Assembly (NCBI GenBank): GCA_023399465.1
Contig: JAEWPB010000020.1
Location: 29,379-93,378, forward strand
From: Pseudomonadota bacterium
GTDB taxonomy: Bacteria > Pseudomonadota > Alphaproteobacteria > Rhizobiales > Rhizobiaceae
Reading direction: 5' to 3'
DNA: 64,000 nt
Shown here: positions 8,275 through 16,683 of the stretch, one piece after another
How the letters are laid out: each line of letters starts with the position of its first letter
Numbering within the stretch: position 1 is the stretch's first letter
Translations under genes and position numbers: made by a program
The notes under the pieces: generated by a model
The model's database searches: none
What the model was told of the DNA's origin: nothing
What the model saw: only the letters and a program-made list of their open reading frames with translations

Positions 8275-9116
8275 GCGGTCACCTTGCCTTCCCTGCCCGC
8301 AAACGGATCGGGCAACAATTTGCGGCCGCCAAGCGCGCCGAGCCAATCGAGCGAACCCCTCAGCCGCACGACCTCACCGACGACGACGATCGCCGGCGGC
8401 TCGATGCCTGATGAGGCGACGTCGGCAGCCGCCCGGCCGAGTGTTGTCTCAAGCACCGCCTGCCCCGATGTCGCGGCATTGCAGACGAAGGCCACCGGCT
8501 CGTCCGCCGGGCGCCCCGCGGCCATGAGGTTGGTGCTGATCTGGGCGATATGCTTCATCGCCATATACATGACGATGACCGGCGATCCCTTGCCGACGGC
8601 ATCCCAGTCGATCCGGTCCGGCACCAGCCCGGAGGAATCGTGGCCGGTCAGGAAGGTGACGGCGTGATTGATCTCGCGATGCGTCACGGGGATGCCGGCA
8701 TAGGAAAGCCCGCCGATGCCGGCGGTGATGCCGGGCACGATACGAAAGGGAATGTTATGCTCGACCAGCGTCAGGGCTTCCTCGCCGCCACGTCCGAACA
8801 CGAATGGATCGCCGCCCTTGAGACGCAACACCCGATGTCCCTCCCGCGCCAGGTCCACGAGGCGCAGCGAAATATCGCGCTGCCTTGCCGAAGGCTTGCC
8901 GCCGCGCTTGCCGGCATATTCGATTGTCGCATCGGTACGTGCCAGTTTCAGGCACTCGTCGTTCACCAGCGCGTCATAGACGATCACATCGGCTTCGGCG
9001 AGGGCTTTGGCCGCCAGCAGGGTCAGCAGGCCCGGATCGCCGGGCCCCGCTCCGACCAACCACACGCTGCCCGGCGCAATCGCCGGAAGGTGGGAAAAAG
9101 CGGTGTCGTTCATCAT
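8271..9116 (-). CDS. cobA: Uroporphyrinogen-III C-methyltransferase
   Basis: A 281-residue SAM-dependent methylase that makes precorrin-2 from uroporphyrinogen III. It shows the family motifs VGAGPGDPGLLT near the N-terminus, YDALV, and LKGGDPFVFGRGGEE in the middle. Two adjacent ATG codons (9116 and 9113) could start it. There is no fused CysG-type dehydrogenase/chelatase domain, so it feeds the corrin route rather than making siroheme by itself. It leads the operon and is divergent from cbiD across about 110 bases that must hold both promoters; no riboswitch is visible in that gap. Confidence 0.94.
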   Translation of the reverse strand: MMNDTAFSHLPAIAPGSVWLVGAGPGDPGLLTLLAAKALAEADVIVYDALVNDECLKLARTDATIEYAGKRGGKPSARQRDISLRLVDLAREGHRVLRLKGGDPFVFGRGGEEALTLVEHNIPFRIVPGITAGIGGLSYAGIPVTHREINHAVTFLTGHDSSGLVPDRIDWDAVGKGSPVIVMYMAMKHIAQISTNLMAAGRPADEPVAFVCNAATSGQAVLETTLGRAAADVASSGIEPPAIVVVGEVVRLRGSLDWLGALGGRKLLPDPFAGREGKVTA

Positions 9117-9228
9117 AATGGTCCTATGCCCGCATCGGGCAAAATGCAATCGCGGAAGGCCAGCGCAACCTTTCTAAGCCCCCGCACCTGAACTATAAGT
9201 GAACCATTACAAAAGTCATAAGCAGACC

Positions 9229-10350
9229 ATGACGCAAGACGCCGAAATCCCGATCACCGCTCCCGACAACGGCCGCAAGCCGCAAGGCGAACTGCGCCGG
9301 GGCTGGACTACCGGCGCCTGCGCCACCGCCGCCACCAAGGCCGCATTGACAGCGTTTATAACCGGCGAGTTTCCCGATCCGGTGACGATCCGCCTGCCGC
9401 GCGGCGAGGAACCGGCTTTTGCGCTTGCGTTCGAAAGCCTCGGGGACGGTTATGCGACGGCCGGCATCGTCAAGGATGCCGGCGACGATCCGGACGTTAC
9501 CCACGGCGCGACGATACTGGCGAGTGTTCGTCCGCTCCCGCCCGGCAGCGGCATCCGCTTCGTCGCGGGCGAAGGTGTGGGCACCGTAACCAAGCCGGGG
9601 CTGCCGGTCGGCGTCGGCGAACCGGCGATCAATCCGGTGCCGCGGGCGATGATGACGGCGGAAATCGAGGCGCTCTGCGGCGAATACGGGCTTCCCGCCG
9701 ATGTCGAGGTGACCGTATCGGTGCCCGGCGGCGAGGACATCGCCGCGCAGACGTGGAACCCGCGGCTCGGCATCGTCGGCGGCCTGTCGATCCTCGGCAC
9801 GACAGGCGTGGTCAACCCCTTCTCCTGTTCGGCCTGGATCCACTCGATCCATAGCGGCATCGACGTCGCGCGCGCCGAAGGCCTCACGCATGTGCTCGGC
9901 GCGACCGGCTCGACCTCGGAAAAGGCGGCGCAGGAACTCTACGGACTGCCGGAGGGCGCGCTTCTCGACATGGGCGACTTCGCCGGGGGGCTGCTCAAAT
10001 ATCTGCGAGCCCACCCGATCCCGCGACTGACGATCGCCGGCGGCTTCGCCAAGATGGTGAAGCTGGCCCAGGGCGCACTCGACCTGCATTCCTCGCGAAG
10101 CCAGGTGGACATAGCATTTCTGGAATCGCTGATTGCGCAAGACGAGCTGACTCAATCCCTGAAGGACCGGATTCAATCTGCCAACACAGCGCTGGAAGTG
10201 CTTGAAATCACGAACACCCTCGGGATCGACATCGCCACGCCAGTCGCCGTGAAGGCGCGGGAGACCGCACTTGCCGCGCTGCGCGGCGCGCCGGTCGCGG
10301 TTGATATCGTCGTCACCGACCGCAGCGGAAAGATCATCGCCCGTGCCTGA
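9229..10350 (+). CDS. cbiD: Cobalt-precorrin-5B C1-methyltransferase CbiD
   Basis: A 373-residue CbiD protein with the signature RRGWTTGACATAATKAA near the N-terminus and VNPFSCSAWIHSI in the middle. CbiD methylates C-1 of the corrin. It belongs to the cobalt-early pathway and is thought to replace CobF in many alphaproteobacteria. A GTG at 9199 would add ten residues; the ATG at 9229 (MTQDAEIPI) is the likelier start, although no strong ribosome site is seen for either. Its 3' end overlaps cobK by eight bases. The presence of CbiD together with CobN in one gene set is discussed in the findings. Confidence 0.9.
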   Translation: MTQDAEIPITAPDNGRKPQGELRRGWTTGACATAATKAALTAFITGEFPDPVTIRLPRGEEPAFALAFESLGDGYATAGIVKDAGDDPDVTHGATILASVRPLPPGSGIRFVAGEGVGTVTKPGLPVGVGEPAINPVPRAMMTAEIEALCGEYGLPADVEVTVSVPGGEDIAAQTWNPRLGIVGGLSILGTTGVVNPFSCSAWIHSIHSGIDVARAEGLTHVLGATGSTSEKAAQELYGLPEGALLDMGDFAGGLLKYLRAHPIPRLTIAGGFAKMVKLAQGALDLHSSRSQVDIAFLESLIAQDELTQSLKDRIQSANTALEVLEITNTLGIDIATPVAVKARETALAALRGAPVAVDIVVTDRSGKIIARA

Positions 10351-11020
10351 AGACAAGATCCTCATTCTCGGCGGCACCAGGGAGGCGGCCGAACTGGCCG
10401 CAAAACTGGTTGGCGAAGGCGGGGCCCATGTCATCACCTCGCTCGCCGGCCGCACCCGCGAACCGGCGCCGGTTGCCGGATCGGTGCGCGTCGGCGGCTT
10501 CGGCGGCGCCGATGGCCTTGCCGCCTATCTTGCAGAAAACCGCATCACCCGCGTAATCGACGCGACGCATCCTTTTGCTCGCACAATCTCGGCAAATGCC
10601 GCGATCGCTTGCCGCGAAACAGGCGTGCAGCTCGAAACGCTTGCCCGCCCGCAATGGGAGCCCGAAGCCGCAGACAGTTGGACCCGTGTCGGCTCCCTGG
10701 AACAGGCAGCCGCGAAACTCCCCGTCGGCGCTCGCGTATTCCTTGCGCTTGGAAAGCAGCATCTCTCCGCATTCGAACCCCTGCAGGGTCGCCACTTCAT
10801 AGTCCGCATGGTCGATGCGCCGGAGACACCATTGTGTTTCGCCAGCCACACGCTGATTCTCGGCAGGCCGGCAATCGATCCGGCGGAGGAAGAGGCGCTT
10901 TTTCGCGAGCACCGCGTCACCCACCTCGTCTGCCGGAACTCCGGCGGATCGGGCGGTCATGCAAAGATCGCCGCCGCCCGTCGCATGGGCCTGCCGGTGA
11001 TCATGATCGAACGACCATGA
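10343..11020 (+). CDS. cobK: Precorrin-6A reductase CobK (CbiJ family)
   Basis: A 225-residue NAD(P)H-dependent reductase of the corrin macrocycle. It has a dinucleotide-binding LILGGTREAAELA at the N-terminus and the family motif DATHPFARTISANA near residues 72-85. The start is a GTG at 10343 inside the end of cbiD; the longer frame upstream of it is the shadow of cbiD. It is the second and last gene of the plus-strand pair and is followed by a strong hairpin that separates it from the convergent nucleoside hydrolase. Confidence 0.9.
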   Translation: MPEDKILILGGTREAAELAAKLVGEGGAHVITSLAGRTREPAPVAGSVRVGGFGGADGLAAYLAENRITRVIDATHPFARTISANAAIACRETGVQLETLARPQWEPEAADSWTRVGSLEQAAAKLPVGARVFLALGKQHLSAFEPLQGRHFIVRMVDAPETPLCFASHTLILGRPAIDPAEEEALFREHRVTHLVCRNSGGSGGHAKIAAARRMGLPVIMIERP

Positions 11021-11024
11021 GGGC

Positions 11025-11051
11025 AGCCGCGCCACCTTCCGCGGCGCGGCT
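11025..11051. terminator. Bidirectional hairpin between cobK and the nucleoside hydrolase gene
   Basis: AGCCGCGCC pairs perfectly with GGCGCGGCT over a nine-base loop, between two convergent genes. No long T-run follows, so it could also act by protecting 3' ends. Confidence 0.6.
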
Positions 11052-11064
11052 ACGAAACAACCGT

Positions 11065-12015
11065 TCAGTGTGCGAGGATCGTCCGGCGGATCAGCGCCAG
11101 CACGGCTTCGGAATCGACCTCCAGGCAGGCGAGCTGGCTTGGATAGTTGTCCCAGTCGCCCGGCGGGAAGCGGCGGCCGTCCGGCTTCTGGATGGTCTGG
11201 CCGTCGGCAATGCCGCCGCAGACGACGCGGATCGGACCGCTGCGGGTTGTGAACAGCTCCGGCGCCACGACGTAGACGCAGGCGCAGCTGTCATGGACCA
11301 TCATGCCGTCGTCGACGATGTGGGCGTAGAAGTCGATGTAGAACTGCGAGATGCTGTTGAGCAGTTCGACGTGCTCGCCGCCCTCTTCCGCCATCTCGGC
11401 CAGGAAGGTGCGGCTCATGGTGGTCACGCCCGTTACGTCGAGACCGACGACGACGACATTCCAGGGCGCGGTCATCACCACGTCGGCGGCCTCGGGATCA
11501 CCGTGGATATTGGCCTCGGCCACCGGCGTGACGTTGCCGGGGACGTGGAAGTTCCCGCCCATGATGACGACATCCTTGACCAGGCCGGCGATCTCGGGAT
11601 CGTGCTTCAGCGCCAGCGCCAGATTGGTCATGCGGCCGACGGCGACCAGACGGACCTCGCCGGGATGGGCGCGCACCGTGTCGATGATGAACTGATAGGC
11701 CGGACGCGGATCCACCGGAGCCTCGATGATTGCGGGCACATCGATATTGCCGAGGCCGTCGTCGCCATGGACGAAGGTCGGCCACTGGCCGGACGGCCGC
11801 GCCGGATCGAAGGTCTCGTTGGCGCCACGGGCGACCGGCACGTCGATCTTCCACTCGCGCTTCAGGAACAAGGCATTGCGGGTCGTGGTCTCGACCGAGG
11901 CGTTTCCGAAAACGGTGGTGATACCGAGGAGATCGATTTCAGGATGACGATGCAGGAACAGCAGCGCCATGGCGTCATCGACGCCGGGATCGGTATCAAA
12001 AATGACCTTATGCAT
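11065..12015 (-). CDS. Inosine/uridine-preferring nucleoside hydrolase family protein
   Basis: A 316-residue nucleoside hydrolase with the diagnostic N-terminal calcium-binding cluster FDTDPGVDDAMAL at residues 5-17. Further family motifs are TTVFGN and a C-terminal HDSCA segment with the late Asp/His region. It would split a nucleoside into base and ribose, probably in the cytoplasm as no signal peptide is visible. It starts 97 bases after cobM on the same strand, at the end of the cbiX-to-cobM operon. A link to cobalamin (for example recycling alpha-ribazole or a nicotinate nucleoside) is only a guess from position; ordinary nucleoside salvage is equally possible. Confidence 0.88.
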   Translation of the reverse strand: MHKVIFDTDPGVDDAMALLFLHRHPEIDLLGITTVFGNASVETTTRNALFLKREWKIDVPVARGANETFDPARPSGQWPTFVHGDDGLGNIDVPAIIEAPVDPRPAYQFIIDTVRAHPGEVRLVAVGRMTNLALALKHDPEIAGLVKDVVIMGGNFHVPGNVTPVAEANIHGDPEAADVVMTAPWNVVVVGLDVTGVTTMSRTFLAEMAEEGGEHVELLNSISQFYIDFYAHIVDDGMMVHDSCACVYVVAPELFTTRSGPIRVVCGGIADGQTIQKPDGRRFPPGDWDNYPSQLACLEVDSEAVLALIRRTILAH

Positions 12016-12111
12016 TGGATATGTCCTTCTGATTGTCATGCGCGACGGCGCTGCCAAACGGCCCGCGACAGGGCCAACGACCATAGCCGCAAAAGCATTT
12101 GCCGCAAGGGG

Positions 12112-12891
12112 TCAGACGACGGCGCTCTTCTTCTTGCCCCTGTTGCGCAGCACATGGCTGAAACCGGAATTGTAGAGATCGCTGTCGCGGAAGCTGACCT
12201 CGCCGAAGACCTTGCCGACCATGATCAGCGCGGTGCGGGTGATCTTCGCCTTGCGCACTTCCTCCTGCATGTCCTTCAGCGTCGTGCGGATGAAGAGTTC
12301 ATCCGGCCAGGTCGCGCGGTAGGCCACGATAACAGGGCAATCCTCGCCGTAATACGGCGTCAGCACCTCGCGGACATGGGTGAGGTTGCGGATCGACAGG
12401 TGGATGGCGAGCGTCGCCCGCGACCGCCCGAGAATTTCCAGCGTCTCGAATTCCGGCATCGACGATGCCTTCATCTCCGTGCGGGTGATGATGATCGTCT
12501 GGGCAATCTCGGGAAGCGTCAGCTCGGTCTTCAGCCGCGCGGCGGTGGCGGCAAAGGCCGGGACCCCCGGCACCACCTCATAGGGAATGCCGAGCGCATC
12601 GAGGCGGCGCATCTGTTCGGCGGTCGCGCCATAGATCGAGGGATCGCCGGAATGCACCCGAGCCACGTCCTCGCCGCGCTCGTCAGCCGCGACGATCTCG
12701 GCGATGATCTCGTCGAGATGCATCGGCGCTGTGTCCCGGACGATCGCGCCTTCCGGGGCGGCCCTGACGATCTCCTCCGGCACCAGCGATCCGGCATAGA
12801 GGCAGACCGGGCAGCGCTCGATGAGCTTCAGGCCGCGCACGGTGATGAGGTCGGGCGCGCCGGGGCCGGCACCGATGAAATAGACGGTCAT
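12112..12891 (-). CDS. cobM: Precorrin-4 C11-methyltransferase
   Basis: A 259-residue SAM-dependent corrin methylase starting MTVYFIGAGPGAPDLITVRG, with the SAM-site motif SGDPSIYGATAEQ near residues 84-96. It methylates C-11 (CbiF in the cobalt-early route). The ATG at 12891 overlaps the stop of the CbiG-CobJ gene by ATGA, which decides the start. The C-terminus is slightly basic (RNRGKKKSAVV). It lies in the middle of the tightly overlapping minus-strand operon. Confidence 0.93.
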   Translation of the reverse strand: MTVYFIGAGPGAPDLITVRGLKLIERCPVCLYAGSLVPEEIVRAAPEGAIVRDTAPMHLDEIIAEIVAADERGEDVARVHSGDPSIYGATAEQMRRLDALGIPYEVVPGVPAFAATAARLKTELTLPEIAQTIIITRTEMKASSMPEFETLEILGRSRATLAIHLSIRNLTHVREVLTPYYGEDCPVIVAYRATWPDELFIRTTLKDMQEEVRKAKITRTALIMVGKVFGEVSFRDSDLYNSGFSHVLRNRGKKKSAVV

Positions 12892-14714
12892 TCTGCTGCT
12901 TCCTTCTTCATGCCGGTCCCGGACTTGCCGGAATAGCCGCGCGGCGTGAACACCCAAGTCTTGCCGTCACCGGTCTTCACGGTGCGGCTTTCAGACGAGC
13001 CGACCACGACGACCGTCAGCATGTCGACATCATCGACGTTAAGTTCGCCGAGCGGCACGACCCGGACCTTCTCGCCATCGCGGCCGAGATTGGTGGCAAG
13101 GATCACCGGCGTCGAATGCGGCCGGTATTCGAGCAGCGTGTCGCGGGCATAGGCGAGTTGGGTGCGCCGCTTCATCGAAACAGGATTGTAGAAGGCGATG
13201 ACGAAATCGCCCTCGCCCGCCGCCTTCACCCGCCGCTGGATATCCTCCCACGGCGTCAAAAGATCGGAGAGCGAAATGGTGCAGAAGTCATGGGCGAGCG
13301 GCGCGCCGGCGCGGGCGGCAGCCGCCTGCAGAGCTGAGATGCCCGGCGACACCTGCACCTCGATGCGCCGCGCGGCATCAGAAATGCCACCCTTCTCGAA
13401 AAGCTCGAAGACCAGCGTCGCCATCGCATAGATGCCGGCGTCGCCCGAGCAGACGAGCGCCACGTCGCGACCCTGGCCGGCGAGTTCCATCGCGTGGACG
13501 ACGCGCGCCTCCTCCTTGCCGAGGTCGAAGTCATGGCGGATCTTGCCCGCGGCCAGCGGCCCGAGCAGATCGAGGTAGAGCGAATAGCCGACGAGATCGG
13601 TCGAGGCCGCGACCATTGCCGAAACCGCCGGCGAGCGCCAGCGATCGGCGCCGGGACCGATGCCGACGACGAACAGCCTGCCGCGCGAACGGCCGATGGC
13701 ATCGGGATCGACGATCGAGGGCGAGCGGGCAATCGCCGCCGTCGCCCCCTTCGATTTGATCTTCGGAAAAACGAGCTCGCCCTCCGGTCCGGCAGCGGCG
13801 AGCGCCGCGCCCTCTGCGACGCCATGGCAACCGACCTCGGCGAACACCACCTCCGACGGTTTTTTCAGGCGCGGTGTCTGAGCTTCCAGCGTTTCGGCAT
13901 TGAAGAAACGCGCCGGCACACCGAGGCTGGCGGCAACCGCATGGATCGCCGTCTCGTCGGCCTTGAGGTCAATGGAGGTCACCGCTGCAATGCTTCTCGC
14001 AGCATAACCGCTTTCGGCAACGGCCCTTTGCGCAAGCGCGATTGCCTCCTCCGTCGATGCGCCGCGCTCGCAGCCCATACCGAGCACCAGCGTCTTCGGA
14101 TAATAGACGAGATCGAGCGGTCCGGCGTCTTCCGGCCGCTCGGAGACGGTAATCGTCACCGCGCCGTCATCGGCAAGGGGGATCCCGCTCGCCGACAGCC
14201 ATCCGGCTTTGCCGACGAGGCGCGCGGTCGCGCCTGCAACCAGTTCGGCCATGACGGACTTGGCATTCTCCGGATTGGCAAGGACGTAACCCGGTGGCGG
14301 CTCGTCGAGCGCCACGCCGAAGCGGATATCGCCTGAAGTCGTCACCGCCGCGTGCCCTTCCAGTCCGGCGGCAAGGAGACGGGCGAGTTCGTTGGCGCCA
14401 TGATGGCCACCGAGCAGCGGCACGACGGAGGCGCCATCCTCGCTGACGGCGAGAACCGGCGGCTCGCGCATCTTGTCGGCAAGCACCGGCGCCAGAAGGC
14501 GGATGACGGCCCCCGAGGCCATGACCGCGATGATCGGCCGGCCCTCGAGGAACAGTCGTTGCAGGTGCGGCTTGAGTTGATCGAAGAGCACGTCGGCGCC
14601 GGCGACGCGCGCGGATGCGCCGTGGAATTCGCCGCCGCTGAGTGCCGCGACCCGGCGTCCGATGGCGAGGGCGGCATCGGACAGAATGACGACGGCCGGT
14701 TTGGTGACGTTCAT
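12888..14714 (-). CDS. cobJ: CbiG/CobE-CobJ fusion (precorrin-3B C17-methyltransferase)
   Basis: A 608-residue two-part protein. Residues 1 to about 340 are CbiG-like: an N-terminal domain with VMASGAVIRLLAPVL and LLGGHHGANELAR, then a CobE/CbiG C-terminal domain starting LVLGMGCERGASTEEA near residue 207. Residues from about 346 onward are CobJ, beginning RLFVVGIGPGADRWRSP and including CSGDAGIYAMA and AFYNPVSMKRR. CobJ methylates C-17 with ring contraction; CbiG opens the ring-A lactone and releases acetaldehyde in the cobalt-early pathway. A CobJ alone is about 250 residues, so this is a true fusion with no stop or frameshift. It overlaps cobI and cobM by four bases each. Confidence 0.92.
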   Translation of the reverse strand: MNVTKPAVVILSDAALAIGRRVAALSGGEFHGASARVAGADVLFDQLKPHLQRLFLEGRPIIAVMASGAVIRLLAPVLADKMREPPVLAVSEDGASVVPLLGGHHGANELARLLAAGLEGHAAVTTSGDIRFGVALDEPPPGYVLANPENAKSVMAELVAGATARLVGKAGWLSASGIPLADDGAVTITVSERPEDAGPLDLVYYPKTLVLGMGCERGASTEEAIALAQRAVAESGYAARSIAAVTSIDLKADETAIHAVAASLGVPARFFNAETLEAQTPRLKKPSEVVFAEVGCHGVAEGAALAAAGPEGELVFPKIKSKGATAAIARSPSIVDPDAIGRSRGRLFVVGIGPGADRWRSPAVSAMVAASTDLVGYSLYLDLLGPLAAGKIRHDFDLGKEEARVVHAMELAGQGRDVALVCSGDAGIYAMATLVFELFEKGGISDAARRIEVQVSPGISALQAAAARAGAPLAHDFCTISLSDLLTPWEDIQRRVKAAGEGDFVIAFYNPVSMKRRTQLAYARDTLLEYRPHSTPVILATNLGRDGEKVRVVPLGELNVDDVDMLTVVVVGSSESRTVKTGDGKTWVFTPRGYSGKSGTGMKKEAAE

Positions 14715-15454
14715 GAGCGGGTTCCATCGGATTGGGCGGGGTGAAGCGCCGAGATCCAGCCCTCCTGCCCCTTGTAGATCAGGATGATCGAGAAGTAGGG
14801 CGCGGCGTCTTCGATGACCTCGGCGAGCGGCAGCACGCGCTGCTCGGGCAGGCTGATGCGCTCGAGATAACCGGCAACGCCAACCAGATTCATTTCCTCA
14901 AGCAATTGCCGTATCCTGATGAAATGACGGCCAACCTTGATGATCGCCACCGCGTCGCTGGCATCGATGCGGGCACGCATCAGTTCTGTGTCGAGCGGCC
15001 CAGGAATGATCGTCAGCACATCGTTGCGGGCCGCGAGCGGCCGCCCTAAGGCGGCAGCGCCCGCCATGATCGACGAGACGCCGGGAACGATCTCGGTCTC
15101 GTAACGGCCAGCCAGCCGCTCGAAGAGATACATGAACGAACCATAGAAGAAGGGATCACCTTCGCAGAGCACCGCGACATCGGACCCGGCATCGAGATGA
15201 CGCGACAGGTTTTCAGCGGCCGCGTCATAGACCTCCTGCGCCGGATAGCGCTCGACGCGCATTGGCACCACCATCGGCACTTCCAACTGGCTCGCCGTGA
15301 GGTAAGACGCCGCAATCTGCCGGGCGAAGCTCGGGCCCGTATCCGGCGCGGGATAGGCGACGACGGGCGCGGAGGTCAGTATCCGGTGCGCTTTCAGGGT
15401 GAGCAGTTCCGGATCGCCGGGCCCGAGGCCGAGGCCATAGAGTTTTCCGGTCAT
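14711..15454 (-). CDS. cobI: Precorrin-2 C20-methyltransferase
   Basis: A 247-residue SAM-dependent methylase beginning MTGKLYGLGLGPGDPELLTL, with LCEGDPFFYGSFMYLFERL near residues 95-113, both characteristic of CobI/CbiL. It adds the C-20 methyl group to precorrin-2, which commits it to corrins. It overlaps cobL upstream and cobJ downstream by four bases. Size and motifs are normal for the family; sequence alone does not separate the cobalt-free (CobI) from the cobalt-containing (CbiL) substrate. Confidence 0.93.
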   Translation of the reverse strand: MTGKLYGLGLGPGDPELLTLKAHRILTSAPVVAYPAPDTGPSFARQIAASYLTASQLEVPMVVPMRVERYPAQEVYDAAAENLSRHLDAGSDVAVLCEGDPFFYGSFMYLFERLAGRYETEIVPGVSSIMAGAAALGRPLAARNDVLTIIPGPLDTELMRARIDASDAVAIIKVGRHFIRIRQLLEEMNLVGVAGYLERISLPEQRVLPLAEVIEDAAPYFSIILIYKGQEGWISALHPAQSDGTRS

Positions 15455-16683
15455 GCATCCCTCCCCTTGGTCAGGCTCAGGAGCGTCACCGGCATCAGCG
15501 ATTTCCAGCCGCAGTAGCGCCCGACCGGGGCGGCGCGCGCGACCGATATGCGGGTCAGTTCGCCGCCGTACAGGCCGCGAAGTTCGGCAAGGCGCGCCTC
15601 GCCCTCGATGGTGACGGCATTGGCAACCAGTCGCCCGCCGGGCTTCAGTCCCCGCCAGCAGGCATCGAACAGGCCGTCGACGGTGATACCGCCGCCGATG
15701 AACACGACATCAGGTGCCTCGAGACCATCGAGCGCCGCGGGAGCCTCGCCTTCGATGGTCACAAGATCCGGTGCGCCGAGCGCAACTGCGTTCTCGCGGA
15801 TCATCGCCAGTCGTTCCGGCTTGCTTTCGATCGCAATCGCCCGCGTGCCCATGCCCGAACGCATCCACTCGATGGCGACTGAGCCACAACCGGCGCCGAC
15901 ATCCCAGAGAAGCGCGTTCGGAAAGGGCTGGAGCAGCGACAGCGTTGCGGCGCGCACCTCGCGCTTGGTCAGCTGGCCATCATGGCGAAAGGCGTCGTCG
16001 GGCAGGCCCGGCACCGGCGACAGCAGAGCCCCGTCGCTGGCGCAATCGATGGCCAGCGTGTTGAATTGCGCGATATCGGGTGCCTGGGCAAGCAGTTCGC
16101 CGGCGGTCATGCGCAGGATGCGCTCCTCCGGTCCGCCCATGTGCTCGAGAACATGCAGCACGGAAGCACCGAAGCCGCGATCGACAAGGATTCGGGCCAC
16201 CTTGCCGACCGTGCTCCCGTCGGAGGTCAGCGCCAGAATGCGCGCGCCCGGCAACAGATGGCGGTTAATCAGTTCGACGGGGCGGGCATGCAGCGAGATC
16301 TGCACCGCCGATTGCAGCGGCCAGCCGAGCCGCGCGGCGGCCAGGGAAAATGCCGATGGCGACGGCAGCACCCGCGCTTCCGCCACATCGAAATAGGTCA
16401 GCAGCGTCGCCCCGATCCCGAAATGCATCGGATCTCCGGTCGCAAGCACCGTGACCGGCCGGCCGCGCCTTTGACGGATCGCCTCGACGGTGTTGTCGAA
16501 GCCGTCTGCCCAGCGCAGGACATCCTTGCCGGCGAGCGGCACGGCCTGTTCCACCCGCTCGGCGACGACGACGGTTTCCGCGGCATCCAGATAGGCTTGT
16601 CCCTCGGGCGTCAGGCTGGCAAGGCCATTGTCGCCGATACCGATGATCGTCAGCCACGGCGTTGAAAATGTTGTGTCAGACAT
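15451..16683 (-). CDS. cobL: Precorrin-6Y C5,15-methyltransferase (decarboxylating), CobL/CbiET
   Basis: A 410-residue bifunctional enzyme. The N-terminal CbiE methylase half starts TPWLTIIGIGDNGLASLTPEG. The C-terminal CbiT half is a Rossmann methyltransferase with LLWDVGAGCGSVAIEWM. It adds methyl groups at C-5 and C-15 and decarboxylates the ring-C acetate. The frame is open much further upstream, but that part is antisense-like shadow of cobH; the ATG at 16683 (MSDTTFSTPWL) overlaps the cobH stop by eight bases and is the right start. Confidence 0.93.
   Translation of the reverse strand: MSDTTFSTPWLTIIGIGDNGLASLTPEGQAYLDAAETVVVAERVEQAVPLAGKDVLRWADGFDNTVEAIRQRRGRPVTVLATGDPMHFGIGATLLTYFDVAEARVLPSPSAFSLAAARLGWPLQSAVQISLHARPVELINRHLLPGARILALTSDGSTVGKVARILVDRGFGASVLHVLEHMGGPEERILRMTAGELLAQAPDIAQFNTLAIDCASDGALLSPVPGLPDDAFRHDGQLTKREVRAATLSLLQPFPNALLWDVGAGCGSVAIEWMRSGMGTRAIAIESKPERLAMIRENAVALGAPDLVTIEGEAPAALDGLEAPDVVFIGGGITVDGLFDACWRGLKPGGRLVANAVTIEGEARLAELRGLYGGELTRISVARAAPVGRYCGWKSLMPVTLLSLTKGRDA

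Noticed and set aside
10609..12936. A 775-residue plus-strand open frame covering cobK, the nucleoside hydrolase and cobM
   Set aside because: Shadow of three well-supported genes; long frames of this kind are common in high-GC DNA.
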